Of a DNA stretch of 64,000 bases, positions 23,683 through 35,024 are shown one piece after another; position 1 is the first letter of the stretch; each line of letters starts with the position of its first letter. This DNA is from Gloeophyllum trabeum ATCC 11539 (taxonomy: Eukaryota > Basidiomycota > Agaricomycetes > Gloeophyllales > Gloeophyllaceae), in assembly GCF_000344685.1 (NCBI RefSeq), contig NW_006920411.1, positions 1,098,003 through 1,162,002 of the forward strand, given 5' to 3'. The position numbers were made by a program, and so were the translations under genes. Below the pieces are notes generated by a model, which had not been told where the DNA came from, did not search any database, and was given only the letters and a program-made list of their open reading frames with translations.

Positions 23683-26600
23683 CAAGACTTCATCTTCGCA
23701 GTCAAACCATCAATGAGCTCTTTTAACCTCATGGCCTCATATTTGGCCAGCGTCGAGTTGTTATCAATGGTGATGGACTCCGTCAACGCCGGAAGGGTGG
23801 TAGCACCATACCCTGGAAGACAACACTCAGCTCACGGGTACGAGATGTCATAGAAATAGACTTACCTAGCCACTTGCCCGGCGCTACACCGAGATGCTTA
23901 TACCACTCACGGTCCTTAATACCTTCGTCGGAGATGAGCCCTCGCTCGAACGCCACGAGCTTCTTGTTAGCGGCCTGCACGCGCTTAACAGCCTTCAGCA
24001 GCTTGCGACTCGGGTGGGCCAACAAGAGGGGCATTTCAGATCGACGCTGAGCCGCCCTGCACTCTTCTGCCCGTCGCTCCAACATGATACCGACTGCACG
24101 CCCAAGCCTCGGCTTGATGACACGCCCGTCTTTGCCCACAAATTCGGGAGGAGTCAACGACTTGATATCACAAACAGCCTCCTCATCCTCCTTCTTATGG
24201 CACGGCTTGCCGATATGTTTCCTGATCTTGCAAATAGCCTTCCTGATCTTTCGCATGATAGCATGTTTCTTCTTCAGTTTCTCGATGGCGCGCCTGAGCG
24301 CATGCTCTGCCCTGTGCTTTTCGACGTCGAGTGCAACACTGGCTTTCTGGAGGGCTTTGATGGACTGTCTCAGAGGCAAGAGATTTACCTCCGCAGAGGA
24401 TGAGGATACAATCTCCTCCACCCTAATAACATGATGAGTTACTGGTGATAACAACATCTTATTCGAAGTTCTCACTTGTCAAGGTAAGACTCGAGCTCGT
24501 AAGCATAATGAGTCGTATTCAGAGGCAGGACGATAGAGCCGGCGAGACGTAGGGTCTGCAATCCGAGATGCTTCGCAATAACAACCTATACTAGATGTTT
24601 TAGCAAGCTCGCGGCGATTACCAGAAGCGCTACTCACATGCTTCGTAAATCCAGGATCGCAGTACAGTTCCTGCCATCTCTGGGAATCGAAAACAGAGTG
24701 GTAATGATAGACAGCATCGGACAGAGTGCTCCCGAACCCTTCGTTGCCACTCGCGACCTATAGCAAGCCCATGTCCGAGTCAACGTCTATGCCTTATTAG
24801 ATTATTTGAGGACCTACCCCGAGTCTTTGCAAGAATACCGTATAGTCGCTACCGGAGCCAAGCGGACTGACGCCCAACCCGCTCGCAGCGAACGCCTCGA
24901 CGTCTTGCTCATACATGGCCTTGACCTCCTCGTCGATGTTCTCTCCATAGAACGGACCAGAATCGGTCGTGGCGTCCCACAAGGTCTTGCCGGGCATAGT
25001 CGGATGAGGGATCTCTTCCGCCGTCTGACGCGACAGGTGAGCAAGCGAGGGTGACGCAGAAGCGCGGTATCGAGAGCCTCCGACGGAGGAGTCTAATCCC
25101 TATTAATGAGCATATGTAGGACGTGACAAGGAGATGGCACTTACCGAGGTTCAGATAGGTTACAACGTGCTCCTGAATCCAATCCGCGAAATCCTCTCCC
25201 CATTCAGTGCTCCCAATAAGGCCATACTACACGTCGGTCAATGTGTGAAGGCGGCGACGGTCCCGACCGTTATCACTTACCTCCTCAGCATCCCAACTTG
25301 CAATGACGATAGTCCTAAGTGGTTTCCAGCCCTTCCTCAAGAGAACACCGAATCCGCGGATCATTTCATGTGCGGATGCCTGGTTACACGGTGAGAGCGC
25401 GTTCGTTGGGCTCTGTATAGTGAACTTACGGTTCCGGATGATGGGTCAGTAGCACCCATTACCTGATTCTGCGTCAGCTGGAATGCAGGTGCGTCATCTT
25501 CATACACTTACCCAAGCTGAGGGACGAAAGTTAGTATGATTCAATCCACAAGATACTGATGATGCTCACCATCCCTGTGGTTGCCAACGAGCACGACTTC
25601 ATCCTTGATGTGACCTGGAATAACACCCATAGTATTCCAAATGGGTATAACCCGATCGTCCACTGATGAAACACGATTCCATGAGATGACACTTCATCTC
25701 ATATGTCGACACTGCAAGATACGCACCATGATTGACAAGCCTGATCGTCTTGTTCCCTCCACCTTCCGCGATCTCCTCCAACAGCCTCTTCGCGTTATTC
25801 CAAGACATCGGCAAGCTAGGGATCTTCGGAATGTTCGCACCGTCGGTACGTGTGCTGTTCTCGTACGCCGGGTAGCCGGGCGTCGTAGGGTCGCCGGGGT
25901 ACATGGACAGGTACTGCACCGAGCCGCGCTGGACAGACGTCGGGTTGCGCGCGGGGCCGTTGGGATAGGGCGCATATCCGTTCTCGACGGTTACTGTGCC
26001 GTCGTCGCGGGGGTCGGAGTAGATGAGAACGCCTGCCGCGCCGAGTTCCTCGGCACCTTTGACCTGTGCGGACGTCCATCACCCGAGCGTTCAGTTATGA
26101 TAGGAGATACGAACCTTTAGCCCTCGGAAGATACCACCGTAGCGGGTAATGACTATCTTTCCCTTCAGGTCAACGCCTGCGCATGCGAATTTGGAGGTCA
26201 ACGAGTTAGCTGAACCGCTTACCCACAAAACTCTCACCTTTCTCGACAAGAGCAGCATAGTCCTCTCGGCGCCCATAGTGCGCATACACCAGCTGGCCCT
26301 CGGCAGTCCCATTCTTGCTCAGCCCGTGGAAGGTCGGCACAGCTTCCGCGTACACCCCCGCCTCGGGGTCCGTGCTGTCGGCAACCTCCTCCACCTTTGC
26401 GCTCCACACGACCTCCCCGTCGTCTCCGATAATTTCAAGCTTCCTGTCCAAAGGCGTGTTCATGACAGGGTAGTACGTGTCGATCCAAGCAGCTGGGGAA
26501 GTGAGGTTCGTGATGGACAGTGTAGCGTTGCGAGAAGCGGGGGTCCCGGCGGAGTAGATGGGCTCGGAGGATGTCGGCTGGATGCTAAACTCGTGCTGCA

Positions 26601-27076
26601 GAAGCTCGAGGAAGTACTTTGCAGTGTTGAAGTCCCCCTCGGAGCCGGCCAAATGAGGCTTTGTAGCGTACTGGCGGGAAGCTGCGATAGCGCTTGCACT
26701 GTTCGGTACCGACCTACAAGCAGACATGTATCAGTACGATGTCCAGTGTTTCTCTGAAAGGCTTCACGCACAAAAAGATATCCTCGACTTCCTTTCCGAT
26801 CATGGGGGGTTTTCCGTGTCTTGGGGCGAACGCGTCCAACGCCCACAGCTCATTCGTAAAATCGGTGGCCTGCAACGCCTTCCTAGCCTGATGGTTGTTC
26901 CACGCTCTGTGTACAGCTCCGACAGTAAGAGCCAACAGAGCGACCCGCGCGATCTTCTTGAACAGAGCAGATGGTCCCGCGCGCGTACGCTCGGGCCTCC
27001 TTGGGCTCGCAACGGGGATAGGAATGAATTCATCCTCCTTTTTGATAGACAATCTGGGGGCTGCTACAGCCGCCAT
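23683..27076 (-). CDS. M28 metallopeptidase, Vps70/Tre1-like, complete inverted paralog
   Basis: This is a complete type II membrane peptidase homologous to the gene at 1-2972. The start ATG 27076 gives [19 protein letters not shown]; a signal anchor follows ([19 protein letters not shown], about residues 40-60). The lumenal part has a protease-associated domain ([34 protein letters not shown]), the M28 domain with zinc-site residues (H in VGNHRD, D in GATDP, EE in the SWDAEE exon, H in [12 protein letters not shown]) and a dimerisation domain ([20 protein letters not shown]) ending near DGLTAKMKS at 23683. The consensus GNHRD asparagine is kept, unlike the first copy. The loop that is histidine-rich in the first copy is instead Lys/Arg-rich here ([20 protein letters not shown]). 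Likely location: vacuole or endosome membrane, by analogy with Vps70. Confidence 0.9.
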
Positions 27077-27517
27077 GGCGGCCTGCAGGCGTAGGAAGAA
27101 TGAGAGCTGCGGTTACGCCTGGAAGGGTTTGGAATCTATATAGCGTACCTGGTCTCACGGCCTGCGGAGTAAGTATATCCTGTCGATTCTGCTATCGGAA
27201 TAATAAGCGTCTATTCCTATAACTTTCAGCAGTGCTTCCAATCACCGTTGCCCTTGCTCGAAACCAATGATACCCCTCCAGAAACAAGTGTAAGAAAGTA
27301 CGAGTAGAGCCGAATACAAGGCTGGAGGCAATGAGGCGCCCGTGAGCACCTAGAAAGGGTCACGTGGGTGCTGGCCCTACGTCACCGAATGCGACCCCGG
27401 ACTGCAGCTGATCAGGCGCTTGGAGACCCAATCCATGGATCCTCGCCCTAAGCTTTTTGGTTTGACAATCCACTTTAGGCACGTCCCCCTTCATCACCTC
27501 CCAGCTCATCCAACATA
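27077..27517. other. Divergent intergenic promoter region, M28 peptidase / glycogen branching enzyme
   Basis: No gene is seen. It contains TCACGTGGG (near 27360), a CACGTG E-box that could be read by bHLH regulators, and a pyrimidine-rich stretch just before the branching enzyme start. Confidence 0.45.
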
Positions 27518-30112
27518 ATGCCCACCCAGCCGCTCGACACGAAGGTCGTCCTCGACCGCGACCCCTGGCTCGAGCCCTTTGTCGGCGCCATCACCCACCG
27601 CTTCGACGTCTTTAGAAAGTGGAAGGATACCATAGAAGAGGTCGAGGGCGGCTATGACGCGTTTTCAAAGGGATACCTCGAGATGGGGTTCAACGTCGAC
27701 GCGGACGGCACTGTCGTCTACAGGGAGTGGGCGCCGAATGCCAGAGAGGCCGTCCTGACTGGCGACTTCAGTGAGTAGACAGTGGTCATTCCCCAGACGC
27801 GTTTGCGCCCTGGCTGCGTCAGTCTGACATCTGATGTGCTTGATACAGACGATTGGAACAGGATATCGCACCCTATGACCAAGAACGAATTCGGTATATG
27901 GGAGATCAGACTCCCTCCCACCGCTCCGGGCGTCTGTGCCATCCCTCACGACTCCAAACTAAAAGTGCGTCAAGTGAAGATTAACCTTTTTGACTTAAGC
28001 CCATTCTCTTCATCAGATTTCCATGATCACCAACTCGGGTGAGCGGATCGAACGCCTGCCGGCTTGGATCAAGCGCGTCACCCAGGATCTGTCCGTCTCC
28101 CCCGTCTACGATGCGCGCTTTTGGAACCCCCCGGAGGAGCAGAAGTACAAATTCAAACACCCTAGACCTCCCCAGCCGCGCGCGACGCGTATCTACGAGG
28201 CGCACGTCGGCATCTCCACGTCCGAGGGCAGAGTAGGGACGTACAAAGAATTCACCGCGAATATCTTACCCAGGATCCGCGACTTGGGATACAATACTAT
28301 TCAGCTGATGGCTATCATGGAACATGCTTACTATGCTTGTAAGTTCAGATCGTGCTTTTGTGATTTGTATGGATGCCTGACGTGATTTGTTTTCCAGCCT
28401 TCGGCTACCAGGTGACCAATTTCTTCGCGGCGAGTTCTCGCTACGGCACCCCGGAGGAACTCAAAGAGCTCATCGATACTGCGCACTCCATGGGTCTCAC
28501 AGTCCTCCTCGACGTCGTCCACTCGCATGCATGCAAGAACGTCCTGGACGGCCTGAACATGTTCGACGGCTCCGACCACCTGTACTTCCACGAGGGCGCA
28601 AAGGGCCGCCACGAGCTGTGGGACTCGCGGCTGTTCAACTACGGCAGCCATGAGGTCCTAAGGTTCTTGCTCAGCAATCTGAGGTTCTATATGGAGGAGT
28701 ATATGTTTGACGGATTCCGGTTCGATGGTGTTACCAGTATGATGTACACTCACCATGGCATTGGGACCGGATTCAGTGGCGGGTACCACGAGTATTTCGG
28801 TCCTGGCGTCGATATTGAAGGCGTCGTGTACCTGATGCTGGTACGTAATTTCCCCTCGTATGATCGAGACGCTATTAACGATCTTGTCTGTAGGCAAACG
28901 ACGCTATGCACCAGCTGTATCCGAACATCATCACCATCGCAGAAGACGTCTCCGGCATGCCGCTGCTCTGCGTGCCCGCAAAATCTGGCGGCGTCGGGTT
29001 CGACTATCGCCTGTCGATGGCTATCCCCGACATGTGGATCAAGCTGCTCAAGCACAAGGCTGACGATGAGTGGGAGATGGGCAATATCGTGCACACGCTG
29101 ACGAACAGGCGCCATGGCGAGAAGAGCATCGCGTATGCGGAGAGCCACGATCAGGCCCTAGTGGGCGACAAGACGCTCGCGTTTTGGCTTATGGACAAGG
29201 AGATGTGTGAGTACCTGTCTGTACGCAGACGATGACTCTAATGCTTAATGCTGATGAGTTGAGACAGATACGAATATGTCAGATTTGACAGAGTTGACGC
29301 CCGTTATTGCCAGGGGTATTGCTTTGCACAAGATGATCAGGTCGGCTGCATGTCATGGGTTGTCAGTACCATAGATCCTAACATAACGACCGCAGGCTGC
29401 TCGTTCACTCGCTTGGTGGAGAGGGATACTTGAACTTCGAAGGCAACGAGTTCGGTCATCCGGAGGTATCTCCGTGCTTTCTTCTTGGTTAGAAAGCGAG
29501 ATCTCATTGTTCGCAGTGGCTCGACTTCCCTCGTGAAGGGAACGGCAACTCCTTCCATTATGCAAGGAGACAATGGAATGTCGTCGACGATCCGCTCCTC
29601 CGGTACAAGTATCTAAACGCGTTCGACGCTGCGATGAATCACACAGAAGAGAAGTACGGCTGGCTGTCCGCACCTCAGGTTTGTATTGCTTCTCCTTCGT
29701 TTCCGCCGAGCCAAACCAACCGGGATGCCAAACCTTCTTCTTCCCCTGCTCTCGAACAGGCATACGTCTCGCTGAAGCACGAAGTCGACAAGGTGATCGT
29801 GTTCGAGCGCGCGGGCCTCGTCTTCGTGTTTAACTTCCACCCGACGAACTCGTTCTCGGATTACCGGATCGGTGTCGAGGAGCCGGGCGAGTACCGCATC
29901 GTGCTGACGAGCGATGAGAAGCGCTTCGGAGGGTTCGATAACATCGACGTGAATAGCAAGTATTTCACGACGCCGATGGAGTGGAACAATCGGAAGAATT
30001 GGACGCAGGTGAGTTCTGCTTAGGGCGAGTGCCCGGAGGGTTCTTCATTGATCTTGCTTGTTTGTAGGTATACATCCCGTCCAGAACGTGCTTGGTTCTT
30101 GCGAAGAACTGA
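27518..30112 (+). CDS. GLC3: 1,4-alpha-glucan branching enzyme
   Basis: This cytosolic enzyme makes alpha-1,6 branches in glycogen. About seven exons join in frame from ATG 27518 to TGA 30110-30112. The N terminus and CBM48 module are visible ([36 protein letters not shown], then [20 protein letters not shown]). The GH13 catalytic domain shows [53 protein letters not shown], the nucleophile in [17 protein letters not shown] (about 28710), the acid/base in [11 protein letters not shown] (about 28938) and the third aspartate region in [13 protein letters not shown] (about 29134). The C-terminal all-beta domain ends [14 protein letters not shown]. Length (about 680 residues) fits fungal Glc3/Gbe1. 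No frame damage is seen. Confidence 0.96.
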
Positions 30113-31117
30113 AGAGAAACGAGAATTTGCTGGGAACATATAGATGAGAAGGATGCGAAGCTGGACAATGTATCAATAACAGTAGAGCTTTGGAAATGAA
30201 TTGTCGATGAATCGTACTGGTCAGAGAATCAAAACAACCGTAAGATCAAAGGAGTGGCGAAGACAATGACAATCTTATACCTGTGCGCGAATGCGATTAC
30301 TGAGAAGAGGCCCGGGGAGACAAAGAAATCAGTATACGGCCGTATATAAGAGACGGTAGCACTCCGTGTCCGGCAATGCGAAAGGGTGTGCTCCTTTCCT
30401 GGTTATTGCTGTGCTTAGGGATGGTAGTGGCATCACTAATGTCTCTCGAGACGCGGGGCACAGGAAGGAACCGTCGATACAGACGCCGACACGCTCGCAG
30501 GAGGAAGACGTGAACTGGGCCAATACTCCTTGGTACGCCTGGTAGACTCACGGCGGGATCACTTTACTGATCCGAACTGTAGTCCAGCTTTATCCCCAGC
30601 TGGGCACATCTGAGCCCGCGAGGTCAGAAGCAGCAGTAGTTTGAGACCATCCGGTGGGTTCTGTCTTTCATGATTTATCAAAGGATCCATTGACAACGGA
30701 AATAGTGTCTTCCTAGGCCCTGCCATGTGGAGAAGTGGGTCCAGGCAAGAGGTATCCGAGCTGAGATGTGTCTATGAGCATGCGATCTGCCAGACGCTAC
30801 AAACCGGGAGAGTTGGGGAGCTAAATCTGGAGCTGATATTAAGAACTAAAATTGAAGTTAAAGTTAAAGTAGGAATTGGAATTGATGTTAGTTGTCAAAC
30901 GTTACTCCAACATGATCCTCTCCCGTCTAGCTTTATACCTACATGCCGGCGGATATTTGGTAGGCGCATCTTGCCTTCACCGAACAGAGGTACCTTAGCA
31001 CAGTGTTTAATGCATCCTAGAGATACGCACCGAATCGCGGGCGGGCGGTCCAGGTCCTGCAGCCCAACGGAGATATTGATGGGCTGCCACGTTCGTTCAT
31101 TGCTGAACCACAAATTA
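30113..31117. other. Gene-free stretch
   Basis: I recognise no gene. It contains a short AT-rich quasi-repeat near 30840-30890 (AAGTTAAAGTTAAAGT, then GGAATTGGAATTGATG). Open frames here have no protein-like features. Confidence 0.5.
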
Positions 31118-32203
31118 TCAGTCCAAGGAATTCAAAGAAGCCGCTCGTTCCCTTACTCGCTCAAGCATCCTTGCTTCCTGCAGTTTGCGCATGATACGAC
31201 GAACTTCCTCCCATGATGCGTCTTCTACTGGGTCCCCTTCAGGTATTTCGCAGGAGTCGAGATGGAGATTAGGAAAGATGCCATCTCGCATTGATGCCGT
31301 TTGCAATGGATCCTCTAATTTTCCATCTCCAAGGAGGTAGAGCTGAGGTGAGGTAGAGAGACCTGAGACGATGCGACTTCATAGGCATCGGTATGATTAA
31401 GTTCTGTATATTGGTCTGGATAGGGATGGCAGATGCTCCAATTCAGGACAAAGTTGGGAAAATGCCGCGAGACCAGCAAGGGTGGGCGTCGCAGCCATGA
31501 CGTAGTCGAGACTTATTCCATAAGTCCGCGCAAATTTCGGTGCTAGCTGTTGCAGATCATCGTCCGTCAGAGACAGTCATCTCGAGAAGGAGACTGACAG
31601 ATTGTCGAGGCCGTACGGGCACAAGCAAAAAGGGAGGAAATGGGAGGCGCTCACGTGAGTATCCCTGGTAGCAAGGGGGAAAGAGAAATCCCAGAAAATG
31701 CCTGAAAGGTTTTTGAACTTGAGTAATGGGTTCGATCGCTGGAACAGAATATCCGCAGGATAGTCATTGCAGTAAAGGTCAATATTTCTTAAGGAAGGTG
31801 CATCAATATGGGCGAGGGCCTCGGAGTTGTCTTGCATGCTTCCATGTAGCCGTATTTCACTGAGGGCAAGGCATCGAAGCGTGGTCGCAAGAATCTGTGT
31901 TGACCTGGATGCAATGCTCAATGTCTTGAGATGCACGAAGGCCAAGAGCGGAATCACAGGTTTGACTAGTGCCCCATCGTAGTCCGACTGCGCGGTCTGA
32001 CAAGGACAAGTCAACGAAGGTCCCAAGGAAGGCATATCATTGTATAAAGCAGGCTTCTGAAAAGCGCGACAAGTCAGCGCTGCACGCAATAGCCCCTTCT
32101 TGTCAGGCTTCGTATAGTACATCGTTGGGCCCAGGTTGTATACTTCTGCATAGTCCAGAAGATCATGTATAAAATATCAGGGGATTCGCAAGGCTGCATG
32201 CAT
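31118..32203 (-). pseudogene. F-box/LRR-type protein, pseudogene
   Basis: Pieces of a typical Agaricomycete F-box protein are present but the frame is broken. The start ATG 32203 reads MHAALRIP and then meets TGA (32179-32177). The F-box continuation PDILYMIF is in another frame, while LLDYAEVYN, LLRAALTCRAFQKPAL and the LRR-like body return to the first. A second in-frame TGA at 31579-31577 separates GLDNLSVSFSR from LSLTDDDLQQLAPKF and TPTLAGLAAFSQLCPELEHL. A C-terminal piece (VEDASWEEVRRIMRKLQEAR) lies at 31118-31306. F-box proteins pick substrates for SCF ubiquitin ligases. An intron could rescue the first break, but the internal stop makes decay more likely. Confidence 0.6.
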
Positions 32204-32369
32204 CTTCGTAGGATTGGTTGAGTTCAAGAGAAATTTCGGCACATGCCGCCCATACACGATCATTTCGGTAGCAATTGCTGCACCACTTGAGGCGACGCGA
32301 ATCGTTGCGTGTCATTCAGCCCTCTCTGCAGTTCCATGCTGCATTCTGTCTCGCAATTCTCTAACCGCC

Positions 32370-34640
32370 ATGTCTGACGACAAGATCCTGGGCCTGGTTA
32401 CCAAAGAGAAGGCCTTCAAAACTATTCGGGGAGCCATCTTCTCTGCGTCTCTCACTGTCTCTCTTTCCCTTACCATTTTCATCTACCAACGGACCTTGGA
32501 ACCAATATACGGCACAGTCCCTCCGAACTTGCACCTTTGGTATGTCGTCGTGGGTGCAGGTTCACTAGGAGTGGTCGCGCCCATCTTTAATCTGTGGACC
32601 GGGATAGGCCTTGCTGGCGCTTTGCTGTCCGTGATGCCCTATGCCACGTACTGGGTGAGTGTGTACTCTGCCAGGTACCATGATCCGGTCTATGGACCTC
32701 TGTCAACGCACCTCGCTGTGCTGGCGCCCATCATCTATCTCGGGGCTAACGTGCGCATTACGATGGAGGTACGTTGCGCTAGGGTTAGGGTTACGCGCAC
32801 CCATTCCTAGGTAAACGGACCTTCCGCAGTTGCTGACTATCTTCTGGAATGCGTATATCGTTAGACTTCCGCGCCTGGATCCCCTATCCTTGCGACACCT
32901 TTTCCCGCGTTCCTCTCCTTCACCGGTTTCTTTGGATTAGTCAAGAACGCTGCATATTTCTCGTGGCTTACCTTTATCAACTCTATTCCGAGCGAATTCC
33001 TAGTAAGCAAAACCAAGGTACATGAATAAATGCGAGAGCTTACCCTCTACCTTAGATATATGGCCTTTCGGTAATTGCAATCAGCCTGTGGGGTACTGTT
33101 GGGCAAGCCCGCTATGCTCCGCCTCAGACCGTGAATGAGAAGAACGAGAAGGACCCGAAAGAGAAGGGAGACAGCCCTGAGCCTTCCAACCAGGAAAAGA
33201 AGAAGTCGCATGACGCTAAAGCTATGACGGGCCTGAGCTTCGGGCAAAAGTACATGTTCCCGCTGATTATCGTTCTGCCTCTCATCCAGTCATACCTACG
33301 TCCCCCAACATTGCCACGACCCCTTCTAGAGCCTTATAACCACCCATCCTATCCACTGCGTATCCTCTCATCTACTCAGTCAACTACCGGTGTGATTGTA
33401 GTGGGCGAGTCACTGCCAGTACCATCGGCACTGGTAGGTCAAGTCCCAGACAACCACCTGGAAAATATTAGATACCTCAGAGCAGGACATTCACTATTGG
33501 GTGGGGTGTGGATAGGGGATAAAATAGCCTATAGAGAAGGCTCTCGGCGCGAAGATGTCGTGGTGGATGCGCACGGCGAGCCTTTAGGTGATTCGATATA
33601 TGCTGCCTTCGTACTTCAAGAAGTGGCCCGATTGGTGGACAAGCGGGCTCGAGAGGAACATCAGAAAGCCCTAATCATGTAAGTATGTCTTACTCCCTGT
33701 CCTCTCCCGGCTCAGATGGTTGCACAGAGGTCTGGGTGCCGGCGTAGCAGCAACCTCCCTCATACGCCATGGCATCAACACGACTATCGTTGAAATCGAT
33801 TCAGCTGTGTACGATGTCGCACGGAAGTTTTTCGGTCTACCCGACCCAGGCCCAGGACAGGTCTTCCTGGAGGATGCGAAGCGCTGGGTCAAACGTCAGC
33901 AGTCTCTCCCGGCTGAGGAGAAACAGTTATACGACATCATCATCCACGACTGCTTCTCCGGAGGAAGCGTTCCTGCGCAGATATTCACAGTGGAGTTTTG
34001 GGAGGGCTTGAAGAAGCTCACGAAGCCTGATGGAGTTGTTGCGGTGGTAGGTATTTTGCACCGCCATCTCTCGGCCGCTCCAGCTATATGGCTGACTGGA
34101 TATCAGAACTTTGCAGGAAAAATCAACGGGAATGCGTCTCGCGCAATCCTCGCTACTCTACAGAGGAGCTTCCCGACTTGTCGTGCGTTCCACGACTCGA
34201 CTACTGAAGTGAGTGAAGAACAGATGAAGACGACGTTTTTGAATCTTGTGAGGACTCAATATCTGCACTCATACATATTCATTGAGTCCGTTGATGATAA
34301 CAGGTATTCTTCTGTACTGCATTACCTGGTCCACTGACCTTCCGAGAACCCAAAGAGTCAGACTACGACTTCTCTTACTTGCGGCACCATATTTTTACGA
34401 CGTCCAGAGAAGTCGACTTGTCCCTAGTCACAGAGGGACTTGGCGCGGAGGAGGAGGCGCAGTACGTGCTCACCGATAAGAAGAATAAATTGGCCAAGTG
34501 GCAGGAGGAGAGTGCTCTGGAACACTGGAAAGGTCGGCCTTTCTTTCTCCTTCTGGCATGCTGGGTAGTCCACTTACCTCTACCTCTGTCCCTCAGTAAT
34601 GCGGGAAGTACTGCCAGATATATTTTGGGAAACTTACTAG
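32370..34640 (+). CDS. Membrane-anchored spermidine/spermine synthase-like (SAM-binding fold) protein
   Basis: A two-part protein. The N-terminal third has several membrane segments (GAIFSASLTVSLSLTIFIYQ; LWYVVVGAGSLGVVAPIFNL; IGLAGALLSVMPYATYWVSV; HLAVLAPIIYLGA; FPAFLSFTGFFGLVKNAAYF), a charged Lys/Glu-rich linker, then one more (YMFPLIIVLPLIQSYL). The rest resembles the spermidine-synthase fold of class I SAM-dependent enzymes: LRAGHSLLGGVWIG (about 33475), GLGAGVAATSLIRHGINTTI followed by VEID (the SAM-binding glycine loop and acidic residue), VFLEDAKRWV and LYDIIIHDCFSGGSVPAQIF. Six or more exons join in frame to TAG 34638-34640. Start ATG 32370. Polyamine synthesis is not shown: soluble Spe3 lacks the membrane part, so substrate and compartment are unknown. 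Confidence 0.8.
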
Positions 34641-34823
34641 GGTTCAGTGCGGGACGCATTTACCAGAAGGATATTATTTGTCCTTGGAGGCTTATTTAAA
34701 TTATATCATGTTGCTTGGGGACGAAATCAAGCACAAGCAGCAGAGACGCAGAATATAACGGCGTCTATAGACCATTCCCGGAGTGCTTCGCCACGGATGA
34801 TGCAAAGGAGTTGAGAAGCAGCC

Positions 34824-34869
34824 TGACGCGTCCGGTGGGTCCAGGTATTAAACGCGTGACGTCACGCGT
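34824..34869. promoter_or_regulatory. Palindromic MCB-CRE-MCB element upstream of NPT1
   Basis: A perfect 18-bp palindrome at 34852-34869 (ACGCGTGACGTCACGCGT) combines a CRE-like TGACGTCA core with an ACGCGT box on each side. A further TGACGCGT lies at 34824-34831. The block is about 155-200 bp upstream of the NPT1 ATG and downstream of the spermidine-synthase-like gene. Binding by bZIP (CREB/ATF-like) and MBF-type factors is inferred. Confidence 0.5.
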
Positions 34870-35024
34870 CCAGCGGTTAGATAAGCAGATGGAATTATCG
34901 TGCTTATCGCGAGCTATTATGGTCGACAGTCATACTCTGGTCCTTCCATGCTGCGTAACTCTGTGCTGCTCATCCACGACGTTCCCCGAACACGCGCGCT
35001 CCCTCTTCCCTAGGCTGATACACG

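Noticed and set aside
30725..31216. A 163-codon plus-strand open frame as a gene
   Set aside because: No start context, no domain, and its composition looks like random frame; the 3' end overlaps the F-box remnant on the other strand.
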